Position numbers and translations under genes: made by a program. 64,000 nucleotides of DNA from Homalodisca vitripennis (Eukaryota > Arthropoda > Insecta > Hemiptera > Cicadellidae): the NCBI RefSeq assembly GCF_021130785.1, contig NC_060213.1:94108501-94172500 (forward strand). Reading direction: 5' to 3'. This document shows, one piece after another, positions 42,311 through 55,900 of this stretch. The notes under the pieces were generated by a model. It had not been told where the DNA came from. It saw only the letters and a program-made list of their open reading frames with translations, and made no database searches. Every line of letters begins with the position of its first letter. Within the stretch, counting starts at the first letter, position 1.

Positions 42311-44800
42311 AGTAAATGTGGACTAGTACAGTTTATTCTTCAGCTTACATTAGTAGAAGTATTTCCTTTACTGTTCACTTGGGGTTTTAAGTTATAGTTT
42401 TTACCTAAGAGTATAGGAGAACAATTTTGTTTCATATATAGTAAAGACATTTGTATTTCTTTGAATTCTATTTATAATTACTTTTCTGTTAAAGAAAAAA
42501 GAGACAGAAAACACTTTATGAGCTTTTCACAATATATTGATTTAAATTAAGTTTAAATTAAGGACTCTTATTTTGTAAAACAGGGCCAAAATTTTTTAAA
42601 CTTAACCTCCAAGTTGATTAAGAGAGTTAGGTGATTTGTGACATATAAGATAAATTAAACCTCACAGTAAAGTCGACTACACCATAAATAACGTTCATAT
42701 AGTTAACTAAAGTATATTAACGTTAACTAAACATTATTGTTTTAGGCGGCTTAGAACCTTAGGAGAATAACTTATAAAATATTGTAAATTTAAATGAAAA
42801 TTTTCTGTTACTAATATAAATGAATGGTTAGTTTAAGTGATAAAAATATAGAAAACAAATCTATTATTACACTAATATGAAATCAAAAATTACCTCATGT
42901 TTATATTACTTACATTTAAAAAAATATTTTATAATAAGAAATAACACTAGTTATGGGTTTATCAAGCTTAAAAAGTACTTTACGCGTTTCATACCAGTTG
43001 TTAACAATTATAGAAAAAGGGACTACACAGTTGGCGCAAATATGCAACACAGTCGTTTGCTATGTGTTAAATGATTCGTTATTTTGAGATGAAAACAATG
43101 AAAAGGTAGTTTAATTTATTCAATAATTACACATTAAATGGTTTTTAATTGTACTAAGTTGATTACTTAACGTGATAGCTGATAATAACGCACTCAAAGC
43201 TATAATGCACTAACCATTTTCTAAGATTTATTATTTTAATCATAATTATTTTAAGTCTGTTAACATTTTATATTACCTTACAAATATATTATAATAATCA
43301 CAACCTAACATTAGAACATTTTAGGAAGGGTGCAAAAATATATTTAAAAATAGCATATTAAAATTTAACTAAAAAAGAATTGTCTATATTTTTGTAAGTA
43401 TGTGATGCAAAAAATATGAATTTTTCTAACGTTTCTAAAATCATTCTAGACATTGAACTTTACGATGTTGGCACTGGAGTATTGTACCTGTGTGGAGCAC
43501 CAAGAGCGAACATTATAACAACTGTACTTAGCCTTTGTAAGATCTTTCCTCTGGCATGTTTATTATCTACCTACTTGTTATTTAGTGTGAATTTGTACAC
43601 TGGTGTTTATATTGTTCGAAATAATTTACAGACAGTTGTAGAAGACATTATTGTTATTTCATAACATTACCGCGCTTACAGATGTATCCGTACTGTTTAG
43701 GATAGTTCGCGTATATATGGGGCAAGTGTGAGTAGGGGTTTTAAAGTTCTTCTAAATACTATAGGAGGAAACTGAGGAATATTGCACTCCCCTCTTAATG
43801 GGTTAGATGCGATATATGGTGGAAATATTAGTCGCCATAAGATTTAATGTGGCTCCTATTTATTTTGTATGTATACCCCATAAGAAAGTTCCACACAAAA
43901 TTTTGTGTAATAGGCTTCTCTGATGTTTCACACAATATTCAAATTTATAGGTCATATCATTAGATTACATGTTCAATAATTATATAATTTATACTCGATT
44001 TGTAAGCATATTTATTTATTTTATTGAATTCATCTTGGCCATCTTAAGTAACCGTACTACAGCAATAAATTAAATGAATGATAATGCACACTCATTGATA
44101 AGACTCATCAAAATCCGTTGGAGTTAAAAGCAACATCAGTTATCTCAATTTTTCAATTAAGAAATTTCAAGTATATACGTTATTTCGTACTCGTAATACC
44201 GTGTGGAAAGATTAAGGTGTAATTTTTCTTCATGTGACAGCCTTTGCTAACACTCAGCCAATAAGAAGTTGGTAAATAATCCTTTAAGGTATGGGCAATG
44301 CACTATTCTTTGTAATATTGCTATCCTAGACATTATAATTTTAAATCTGTCCACACGACACGTTTCGTTGGTATACAGGTTTGTATTATTGTCCGAAGGT
44401 ACATAAAGAAGTGCCATTCTTCCGAATAAAGCCTAAACGGCAACATTTTACTACATCACAAAAATGAAGTGAAGAATACTTAAGTTATACTCATTATCTA
44501 ATCGAAAGCGTTATATTAAAAACAAGTGGTAATGAAAAATTAGATGTATTAAATAATTCATAGCGCTGTAAATAAACGACGAGCTCAGGGATGTACACTG
44601 AAATTGCGGTTTTTCAAACTGATATTCTGTATCGCTTGTCCGGTCATGAGGAACAATATATGGAGGAAACATCCGACGACGGTTTGTCGATTTTGCTATC
44701 AGGACTTGGCCCTTCAGTACATTCACAACAGGACAGTCCGTAAAAGTCTTTTTTTAATGTTTTTTTATTGGTTATACTGTTTAATCTTCCATTTAAAGTA
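42311..44800. other. non-coding part of copy A, well matched in copy B
   Basis: Pairs with 57700-59650. The most similar stretch is 44570-44735 / 59465-59640 (GAGCTCAGGGAT, CCGGTCATGAGGAACAA, GGACAGTC). Predicted ORFs here (42877, 43416, 44511, 44604) are not kept in frame in copy B. 43440-43520 contains a relic of the 127-bp satellite word (TGTTGGCAC...GTACCTGTGTGGAGC). Confidence 0.5.
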
Positions 44801-47764
44801 CCAAAAATAAACACACATACGATTGTTTGAGTGAAAATCAGTTTTAATGAATGTTTTACTTCTGAAATGAAAACTAGTTACTCAAAATAGATAAATAGCT
44901 ATATTTAACACGTTATTATTTACTTTAAAGTTTAAGTATTTTGGTAAACATGCACAGTTTTAGTCTATAAACGAGCCCTGATTAAAGGTAAACATATCAG
45001 CTATAATGTAAAAATAACAATCCGATAATACATGCCACAATGAGGATAATTCATTTATTACTGTAGCAACCATGGAACAACAATACTCTGTTTACCAAAG
45101 CTAACAATACTGTTGTTATCCATTTAAACAAAATATTATTTATTTAGTTTCACCTGTTGTTATCACTATAATTGAGATGCTCAATACTGTTTAGAATTTC
45201 ACAATAAGGGCAAAACTTTATGTATCCTTACTTTAAATTACTAAATTTCCTTAAGTTAGCCTGATATTGAATTATTTCCCTAACATATTGAATGTACCAA
45301 AGTAACAGAAAATCTAATACCAACACAATATGCGTTTTTGAATATTCTAAATGACCAAGTGTAGCAACATCAACTATAATTTCTAATGATTACTTTCTGA
45401 GAAAATGGCGTAGTCATATACTTGTACTTACAATGTAAGTACAAGTACAAGTACAATCATAAATAAATAAGCTTGTGATGATTTCATGACGCAGCCGTTA
45501 ATATTACAATACATTTATAAATCTAAAAAATTATGTCGTTTTACAATACTTTTGGCTAAAATTTTGTGAATTATTAAATTAGACAAATTATTACTATTGA
45601 ATCGTATCATAATAAGAGCTGTTATATCCGTTATTATTATTATTTTATAACGTATCTGTTTCTTCCCTTGAGATTTTCTTTCGATGTTTAGTAAGGCTAA
45701 ACATAAACAAGTTCATTGACTAATCGATGTGGTAATTGCAGGTTTGTGAAGAAATGAGCAACAAAATAAAATAAAAATTTTTATTTCATAAATCGGAAAA
45801 TAGTTTATTTTAGTTTAGTTTATGGGAAAAAGTATTACATATCTTATAAATAATCACTGTGATACCTTAAGAATAATTTCACGATCTGGGAGTGTTAACA
45901 AATTTGGTAAGTCTATGAGCCAGATTAAAAAATTTGCGTTATGAAAAGTAAAATTTACATATAATGTTAAAAGCATAAAATAGAAATAGCTTTATCATTT
46001 AAATACATTTGGAACACATTAATTTAATTAAGCTTTGGTTTAGTTATATTAGCTACTTATATAATATAAAAACCAAATGGAAGCTATAAAAATTGTCGTT
46101 CGTATTTAAATATACCTATGTAAAATATTACCAGAACTTTTATTATGATAATACAACTTACTGTAAGGTTGCCTTGAACACATTTCAAGGTCCAGTAGTT
46201 TAAATTCACATTTAGAACAAAACATATCTTTATAAATGTTTAAAAACATGCTTAATAAATAAAAACTAAACTACCATAATTATAACCTAAATACTCATTT
46301 TGTTGCGTTGCTGGTCATAATAATGTTGCAGTTGCCGACTGGTGATAATAATAATTGGCACAAAGCAAGAGTCACAAGAATGACATATGAGTATGCTATA
46401 AATGACAATAATTAGGCAGAAACTAGCCGCCGTTAGAAAGAAAATAAATTAGTAAATTAATAGCTTCTTTTTAAATCACGAAAGTTAAATGTTGGAATAA
46501 CTATACAAAAGTTTTTTTCTAATTGTATATTTGACTAAATAATACAAGTACACCTTATGCGTTATGTATTCGCTACGCTTTTTAATAGCAAATACCATGT
46601 AAAAACTTACCTATTTAAGCTATTTCTTTCGGTTTTTATACATTTTTTCTAGGACATAGCTTTACAATTCGTTTCTATATTACCAAAATAATTATAAGGT
46701 TTTCTATTAAATAACCACCAAACTTGAACCACAAAATTCAAATGCAATATGCAGGAGCTTTTTAATATTATCAATTAAATTGCAGGGTACTAGTTGTATA
46801 AGATCAATATTAATGCTAACATAGCAAGGCTAATGAAATATATTCTATGAGATTGTGAAGAACATGTTATAGAAACTAATACAGTAAATAGTGTTAATAA
46901 CTTTCGACACAATATAAATACAGGTATAATGTTTCATAGTATGAAGGGAGAAAATGTGATAAAAAATAATCAAATTAAATTCAATTAATAATTTTTTCAA
47001 TTAGTAAAAATGTTATAGTTTGATAAATTAACCAAGATGTTTACTTTTTAATTAATTTTGTCTAATATAAATCTATACAACTTACGGCAAATATGTTACA
47101 ACTGTAAAAAAATAATATTATGTTAAAATATAAAAAATAATAATATATGAAACACATATTTTTAGTACTAAAATTTAAAGTATTTGGAGAAACTATAAAA
47201 CACCTAAATCACAAATGTATTTACCAACGTAACTGTAAAACACGTAGTTATTAATGAATAATAAAAAACACAGGAACAACAGTAAATTTTTAAACTGCCT
47301 TATTACTAGAACACTGGTATAATAATAAATATAATATTTTTGTTATAAACTAAAAAATAAAAACATAAAAATGTAATACGTACGGGTTAATAATAAACAA
47401 ATATATTCATTGAATTGTAAAAGTGCATAGTTAAACGCACACTGTTGTTATCATTAGGTGAGGTACAAATTAAAATGCTTGCTGTAGTTTCACTAGTTCA
47501 GTTATTGACATGCCATTCACTTATCAGAGAAACAAGCGCTGTGTAATGATTTGACAGATGATCCTCATCACATCCTCAGCTAATGATAGCTCTTTTGATG
47601 ATTCAACTGTTATCATTACTACGTCGAGTATCGTATGAAATCTAGTGTTGAAATTATCTCTGGGACACAAAAGTGTCCTTAATGAGACTATAAATAAATA
47701 CAAGACCATTTGTGATGTTGAGTGGTGATTATCTTAGCAAACATTTTAAATATTATTTAATTCT
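44801..47764. other. AT-rich spacer, nothing recognised beyond duplication anchors
   Basis: 44949-45300 still matches copy B (60174-61570). AAGTAC repeats at 45423-45455. No gene or RNA recognised. 47460-47650 resembles 27840-28060. Confidence 0.4.
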
Positions 47765-48850
47765 AAATGAAGACACTCAAATGATTTTAGAGTGTCAATG
47801 CTGCGTGCTGAATGTGCGAAGAAAGGCAAAAGAAAAGGAACTGCACTAGTAAAAACCGTATTTGTTAGAAATATTTGTACTTTTTTAAACTAAAGAAAGT
47901 CACTCAAGTTATTTTAGAGTGGCAATTCAACGTGCTGAATGTGTGAAGAGAGTCAAAAGACGAAGAATTTTGCAGGTGAAAATTGCATTTGTTAGCAAAC
48001 ATTACAAGTTTTTTTATGTAAAGGAAGTTACTCAAGATATTTTATAGTGTCAATGAATCGTGCTGAATTTGAGAAAAGAGCCAAAAGACAAAGGATTACG
48101 CTGGGGAAAATTGTATTTATTAGAGAATATTTTTAATACTTTTTTACTATAGAGGAAAATACTTAAGTTATTTTAGAGTAGCAATACAGCGTGCTGAATG
48201 TGTGAATAGACAAAAGACGAATTATTATCCTGGGGAAAGTTGAATATCCTATTAAAATTTATTAAATACCGTGTTTCCTCTAAAGGATGACCCTCAAGTC
48301 ATTAAGATTGTCGGTGACTTGTGCTGTACGTGTGTAGTGACTATATACTAAGTAACGTACTGATGAGGATAATTTTTTAGCATGCATTACAATTACTTTT
48401 TTACTACACAGTAAACATCAAGTGTTTTAGAGTGTTAGCCAAACGTGTTTGTAGCATAAAACCAAAAGGAATAGACTGATACGGCTATATTTGTTATCAT
48501 ACATTAGAATTACGTTGTTACTCTAAAGTAGACACCACGTGTTTTAGGGTGTCATCCACGTGGTGTACGTGTTTGTAGCCATAAGACACCAAGGAATGGA
48601 CCGAAAGGGCTATATTTGGTAACGAATTTACCAAATATAGAAATACTTCATTTACAATACAGAAAGACACTCAAATGATTCGCAGTGTCGGAGCCACGAG
48701 TTGTACATGAACATAATAGTGGCACACATGTGCTATTCAAGAGACGTGTGTGGAAGTCAGAAGACCATGGAATGGACTGGTGGAGTATATGTGTTACATC
48801 CATTGTAAGTATTTGCTTCTTTCTACAGTGCTTCTTTTACACATTAACCC
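47765..48850 (+). repeat. degenerate tandem satellite, about eight units of about 127 bp
   Basis: Units begin near 47769, 47896, 48022, 48152, 48285, 48410, 48528 and 48660. Each has GA.ACTCAAGT.ATTTTAGAGTGTCA, CGTGCTG(A/T)A(C/T)GTGTG, AAAAGAC.AAGGA and a TTGTATTTGTTAG-like end with a T-run. Units 1-4 resemble each other most, and units 5-8 form a second subgroup. A lone unit lies at 9985-10145, and partial words at 43440-43520 and 58350-58440. Confidence 0.85.
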
Positions 48851-49816
48851 ATTGTTGACAATAAAGGCCTGTATATAATGAAAATATAATATTGCCCACT
48901 GTCTTAAAATCATCTTAAAATAAAATATACCTTTAATTCTATATCAATGTTTTGTTCATTATAAATAAGTTTTATCATATAAAATTGCAGTGAAACCCTT
49001 AATATGATATTATAATATGTAGCGTTTTATTACGACCCTCAAAAATATTAAAAAATATATATTAATTAATCCCTTTATCTTATAGCCATACGAAAAGACA
49101 TTAGAGTTAAAATGTATTGTACGAAAAGTACCTCTCTTTTTACAGATATATAGCATCTTTAATGAGAAGTTAAAGATTGACAATAAAGATAAAATAATAA
49201 ATATAAAAAATTTACCTGGAAAATCTTTACAGTCGGTGATTTTAAACATACTTTATTTTACAAGTGTTTTACTTGTATTAATTATTTTAATTTCAAAACA
49301 AAATTTACTACTTCAAATAAAAAATATTTCTTATAGTAAGGTTTAAATATTTCATAAAATACTTTTACCAACAAACAAGCCATATATTTCAAACAAACGC
49401 AATATTGAATAGTATAGGACAGGCTGGTGACCGAATATTAGCTCTGGAATTGTCCAATAACCATCCGCTATGTATCTGGAGTTTAGTGGTTTTCGTTGTG
49501 TTGAACAGTACTTGTCACTTAGGGAACAGGAAAAGTACAAAATATAGATAATTTTTAGGTTTCAGAATAATAGTTATTTTTCGGATGTTGCAAAATATAT
49601 TATATTATTTTCCATCTTACTCTATGACTCCATTCTCTGATATAAGTATTTAATGTATTTGCATGGCGATATATTCAATCGTAAATACTGCAAGTTAAAT
49701 TTGAGATTATTTCAATGACTAATTTCCCTATAATAATCGTCACCATGACCTGCTAATAGTATCTAAACATTTCTTGTCATTATAACAATAAGAAGCTTGT
49801 TCTTAATATAAACGTT

Positions 49817-49870
<54 letters not shown>

Positions 49871-50964
49871 ATATTATTATTCTGAAACCTGAGAAAGCAG
49901 AAAAACATAGATTCCTATTTTTTTAATATTCGTGACACTACATAAACATTAATCTGCCGTTATTAGGGCCCGGGCTATACATACGACCTCTTTGAAATTA
50001 CTGTCAGGCCGTCCATCTGTGTGACTGTCTATCGTATAGCTCTTAATAGAAATATCCAAGAGGCTTGAAACCAGATACTCATATTTCTCGTTTTACCAGG
50101 AATAACTTATTTAGTTTTAGGATTGCCATTTAAAATTAAATTCCGTCTGTCTGAAAGTTTATCTTTTCAAATGCGTAATAATGTAAATAGGAATTGTATA
50201 GGGACCTATAATTCTGTGCGCAGATTCCTCTTGGTCTAGGAAATCCCTACTTTGATGTTTTGGCTAACGGTTTAAAGGCTCGTCTGTGTTATAATTAATT
50301 CGTTAATTTCTATCGGATACTTTTATACTCACTCGTTTCAGTATTCAATAAGTGGAAGGATTTAAAGCCAAATTGGTTTTTGATACGTTATCTTTCTCAT
50401 TTAATACCCCTTAAATAATATCGACTCTTACAAATTATTTTGTATAAAAACTTACCACTCTTACTGAGGTTCCCACATTGTGTGTTATTCTCTACATATT
50501 TACCTTATAATGCTTGAATGTGTTAATTTTGTTTTGGTTTATACATGGTTTGAAATTAAGCTCGTTTTTTAGAAAATGACACCTCTTCGAATTAATTTTA
50601 ATGATAAGATAAAATGTTTTATGGTTTTGTTTCATTATATGCCTTTCCATGATACCCTTTCTTTTTACGTAAACTCAGAATAGCATTTCACACATTATCC
50701 TCAATAAATTGTACACATATTATATATACATTTGGATACACATGTTTTCAGATGTTTATGCAACAAAGAGTGTATTAATATTGTAGGATGGTAGAAATAA
50801 ATAATTATAAGTATTAGGATTTCTATAAAATGAAGTAGTTAGGCAACAAGATTTATACAAAATCAAGAGCGAAACGGTTTTTCTCATTCGTTTTTATTTT
50901 TATGCATTTCTTCCACTTATGAAATTTTAGTTATAATATTATAACATATGTATATATATATATA

Positions 50965-50966
<2 letters not shown>
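48851..50966. other. AT-rich spacer with an (AT)n microsatellite at 49819-49867
   Basis: No coding signal. ORFs at 49010 and 49352 have no family signal. A GC-richer patch at 49960-50250 with CTGTCTG words may be an old repeat. Confidence 0.35.
49819..49867. repeat. (AT)n microsatellite
   Basis: Uninterrupted AT dinucleotides for about 48 bases. Confidence 0.9.
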
Positions 50967-51054
<88 letters not shown>

Positions 51055-51075
51055 GTTGTTGTTGGTGGTGGTGGT
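50967..51075. repeat. (TG)n microsatellite passing into (TTG)n and (GGT)n
   Basis: TG from 50967 to 51053, then GTT units to about 51064 and GGT units to about 51075. Confidence 0.9.
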
Positions 51076-52949
51076 AGAAAAAAAAACTATACTATAATGA
51101 AAATTACAGCATTAAAAAGGGATTACTGTCTGTTGTGGGCTAGGAAGTATCAAACTATTTACAATGTGTAAGTACACAGCCTAAAACTAAACGAAACTAA
51201 TTACACATGTGAAATTGATAAAGGAGTCACGTCTAGAATTCTCCTTACTATTATATAAAAATTCTGCTACTTGAAATTTGGTAGCTTTGAGATTGGAGGG
51301 TACTAAAAGGGTATACATTTTCAAACGATAGTTTTTTAGATTATACGTTTTGTACCTTTATAACATTAAACCGACCGTCTGACACATAAATTTTATCCTC
51401 CATCGGGGAATTAAGTTAAAAAGGTGTAATCTGGTAGGTTAATATTAACAACTAAATATGTATTTTCTCTTTTAATTTTCTAAAAGATAAATGTACAGAA
51501 GATTTAGATCACATTTACGTTTGTAGAAGAAATTCATAGTTGTCTAAATAGTTATTTTTATTTCAAAACTGTACAATTATTGTACATTGATAAATTGAAA
51601 CATATTTAAACTTAGACACAAGTACCCAAGGTCCAATAATCTTATTACCTTTCGTAACAACTAATGTTGTATACACTTAAAAAATAATTTAATTTATTTA
51701 CTGCTAGTTACAAAGAAACAAATAAAACGTATCTAGCTTAAAATCAGTTTCTCGTACCACGAGAAAAGTTATTTCTACCTTATCACTGTAGAGAGAGTTT
51801 TCTCGGAAGCTCGCTCTGATTCTTTCCGGTGAGAGGGCGGAAATGGAACTGCACAAGCGTTCTCTGATGAAATAAACAAGTTATATACGGATAGAAATTG
51901 TGTTTTAAGAATGCTTCTTGTTGCTACATTTTATATGTTTAATGAATTAATAAAGTTTGTCCACATGCATGTCACTGGCTGTGCAATTCTAGAAACATAT
52001 GTTTAAGCTTGCACAGTTTTGCGCACTTTTCTCAGAAGAACAGGAAGAAATCAATTAGCGGAATTTCAAATATTACAAGGGCCTCAAGGGGATTAAGAGG
52101 AAGGTCGAAAGGGGTGACCCTCTTCTTAATCTTTGACCAGAATTTTGGAAAACCAGGAATAAGCCGGTTATATCTAACACAATTTTTGTATTTCTAATAT
52201 TTATGAAATAAAGAACTTGAGTAACTTTTCGAATCATGTGTTGATATTTATATTATTTTTTTGATGCAAATGCTCTATTAATTTTACTCCACTTATAAGT
52301 GTTTAAATTAGTAAAAACTCAATAGATGTTAACATTTTTTTAATTCAATCCTGATGACTACAAGTTTGATGTTGAAAAGCCACGTGTAAGAAATTTTAAC
52401 TATCGGATATTTGTGTGTTTTTTTTTTTTTTTATTGGAATATTTTTCGTTTTCCATATAAAAACACTCTTTCAATGAAAGTACATGTAGAATATGAATCT
52501 CACACACTTTTTCCCTTATAGAAATAATTTATTGATTATTTTCGTGTTTTCAAAGAATTGACATACATTATAAAAATATAAGATTAATATAATCTCCATT
52601 AAACCCGAATCTAGTCGGTAGCAGGGTCAAAATACATGATGTCTCTTTAAAAGGTATCAAGGAGCATACTGTTTTATGCGCATTATAGTTGGGTAATAAT
52701 TGTAAAAATAAATAATTTTTAACATATTTAAAAAAAATATATAACCGTTTGAAATTGACGATTTAACAGTTTTAAGGATAAAAAATTATATATTGTAATT
52801 TTGAAAATGATCTTTTAACAACTGGCAACTTCTTAACATATAAGGAATCCTTTTATCGTAACGTAACGCATAATCATAAATGAATACTCTTATACACCTA
52901 AAAATACAAAATAAAAAATAAATTGAAATGGCTATAACTCACACAACTA
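51076..52949. other. spacer, nothing recognised apart from a short hairpin
   Basis: A GC-richer patch at 51790-51870 and another at 52075-52130 are not identified. The ORF at 52009-52197 has no family signal. Confidence 0.35.
52093..52129. repeat. imperfect hairpin
   Basis: TTAAGAGGAAGGTC and GACCCTCTTCTTAA pair at 12 of 14 positions around a GAAAGGGGT loop. Confidence 0.5.
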
Positions 52950-52999
52950 TTATGGTGTGGTAAGTCATATTTATATCGTGTAAAATGTTCCTACAAGAT

Positions 53000-55900
53000 A
53001 ATATTTGGAACGTATAATCCCTGTACGTGGATGATTATATGCAGCCGCTTTGGTTAAGAGTTTTAAATGTATTTCTTTTGTTAACATCGAAATCATTAGT
53101 GTTTTACTATTATTGATAGAAACTATTAGAGCCCTGCAGCACATTTGCGTGTATTAGAAAACAATGTTATTTTTCAATGCTCAGCCGCGATATAGTGTTT
53201 GGAAGCCGAATTGGAAGGGAAACTAAAAATGGATGCGTTATAAACGTAATGTAACCCATCATAAACAGTCCCAAAATTCGTATAATTTACTTTCAGTTAT
53301 GGACTTAGCTCATATTAATTGCCTATAAGTTAATTCTTTTACACAGATTTCTATATTGGATATAATATATATTACATAAATATATTTAATAATTATACAT
53401 CGTATCGCTCACTTTTAGTATAGGAACATACTTGCCATAAAATTAAATATCCAGTTCAACGCAAAAAAGTAGATTATATTGTATTATTTTAAAAGTAAGC
53501 AGTTTTAAGTCCTTTTAAAAAACATATGCTATTTAACATATGCTAAAAATATGCTATTAATTTTAATATAAGTAAACATTAATGAAGTTATTTATCCTAA
53601 ATTTCTGTTCACAGGAAAGTAAACTTTACCTAACGTGAACTTAAACTAAGCGGTTAACCATAAAAGATGTGTTCATCATTTTGTAACTGCTATTCATATT
53701 TTTTATATAATGGTACAACAATATCAATATTAAACCTACGCTCACCTGAGTTATCAAAGTTTAAAATGCTACTAGTCCCATGCGTACTGGAGGAAGTATG
53801 TAAAGAATATTCAGGTAGGGATCGTAAACTGTTTAGTTCCAACACACGTTGGCACTTTTAGTCTTTAAAATTTGTGTCTTGCATTGCTATCAACATGAAT
53901 CGTGTATTTCAAGATATAAATTTTAAGAGTATACAGGAAATACACTCATATAAGGTGAAGTTTTACTATAACTGGTAATATTATATTGGTACGGTACACT
54001 GCTTATTTATATTGGGCTTTTTTATTAAATTACTTCTACTGCTATAAATAATGGTGAATAGAAATTATCGGTATCAGAAAATTGGTTTTAGTTCAAATAG
54101 AGCATGAAGTTCATATTAAGTATTACATACATACCATTCCTAAGCTTTTGTACTGGCTCTTTTTTGCCAATGGTAGATGGTAAAATAGCGATTTAAAATG
54201 AATTGAGGGTGAGGATTTTAAAACTTTGAGAATCATACTTTTGTAGCTGTGTTAGTATTGCTTACAGCGTCTATCCCATTATTTTTAACGGTTAGTTCAA
54301 AAGGAACCGCAAAAGATCACGAAATATATAAAAATATAATATTTAAAGTAAGTATATTATAGTTTTATTGAATATCTTTAGAAGTCAACAAAAAGCGTAT
54401 CATTGATTAAATTAAAGTTTTGAGACAGATCACTGGCAGGTAAAGTCGTCGTGAAACTGGACATTAAACTACCTCATTGTCTCTTGCTGGATTTAAAACA
54501 TGTCCACAATACTTATGAAATCTGTAATATTATGGATCAGAATAATACTATACCATTATGTGCAACCCAAATATATTTACTACCCAATGCCCTTAAAGCG
54601 TTACTGATTACATTATTTTCTATTATTTGTAATCTATTTAGGATATCTGGCTTTTTACTAAAAGTTCACAATATTTCATCCTAAGCATGAGTGCTACAAT
54701 AAAGTATAACTATATGTTGGTCAACCATTGATTCACTAATCGTAGGTTGTTTCAACCAAAACTCTACTTATGTTTGCCGAGTTGTTTATGCTGAGTTATG
54801 AGGTTAGGATCAAGAAAATATATATGTATGTGGGTCTTAATAGTCTAGGTCAATAAAAGAGCATTTTATTTCGTCCATTTCATTCTTATTCCGGTCAAAA
54901 TCATTTAAGGTACAATATTAGCGATCAAAGTATGTACATTTGTTAGTCTGAACAGCATAATTTCGCTATAAGCATTTAAATCTGGCCATTGTAGTCTATT
55001 TCATGTTAGAGTTCAATACGGCACTGTAGTAGCTTTTGCATTTTTGGATAAAATGTGCATGCGTGGGTCTGGAAATTCCCATTCTGTCAAAAATTTCCTG
55101 CCTAAATTACCTGTCCCATAGCGACATTTGCCTTATTATGCCGATAATATTTTCTTTCGTAATTCTTAAAAGCCTATAAAAAACTCTATTTCTAGTCACT
55201 ATTTCCGTTGCCGATAGCCAGTTGATAACGCGGGTAAAAAAGCGCCAAATATCTCAGCCCTATTCCAGTAAATATCGGTAGTTAGTATTCATGAACTATA
55301 TTACATTTGTGAGAGCATAAGAGATGTATCTGTCAAATTTTATCCCTCTTAGATAGCAATATATTGAAACAGAAAGTTGCTATCTTCTTGGAGTTTCTGC
55401 CCTATTCAGCCCCAAAGGGTAGTCGATTTCTAAAAAAATTATTTTGATTGCTATTTTGACTATGTGACAAGAATGTACCAAATTCCTTCTTCACAGGACA
55501 TGGGTAGGTTAAACAAAAAATATAGTTCTTGTAGAGATGCAAACAAATTTCGTCCACAAATTACGCAACCACAATAGGTGGTTGATCTTCATGAACAATC
55601 AGTTATTGGTTTTTAGAGAGGATAATACATTTGTGTGTATAATTTCACTGTGATATAACAAAAGGGAGTTTTAAAATAAAAAAATCAAGTTCTTCTCGTC
55701 GTTATATTTACAATTTAGATTCTAATAGTAGTTTATGTGTACGAAAATATTTTCTTATTCTTTTTAAAATAATGTTTTGTTATGTTGAAATCTATTTTAA
55801 TTGTAATAGGACATCAGAAATTTAAAAAACAAAAACTAATTTTCTCCTGATTGCAATCGCATTTTAACTCATATGAGTGGATGATCTACGTGAGACATTT

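Larger units (their letters stand above)
30060..45300 (+). repeat. tandem segmental duplication, copy A
   Basis: Collinear with copy B (52950-61570). Anchor pairs, in order: AACCGCTTTTGTTGAGAG 30140 / GCCGCTTTGGTTAAGAG 53041; TAGGGATCGTAAA 31010 / 53815; TTACCTCACC 32010 / TACCTCATTG 54470; GGTTGATCTTCATAAACAAT 39128 / 55580; the R repeat 40600 / 56700; TTTACGATGTTGGCAC 43460 / 58368; GAGCTCAGGGATGTACA 44581 / 59472; CATGCACAGTTTTA 44949 / 60174; CTGATATTGAATTATTTCC 45260 / 61521. Identity is modest, so the event is old. Between 32.0 and 39.0 kb copy A has about 6 kb more than copy B, including a LINE. Confidence 0.75.
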
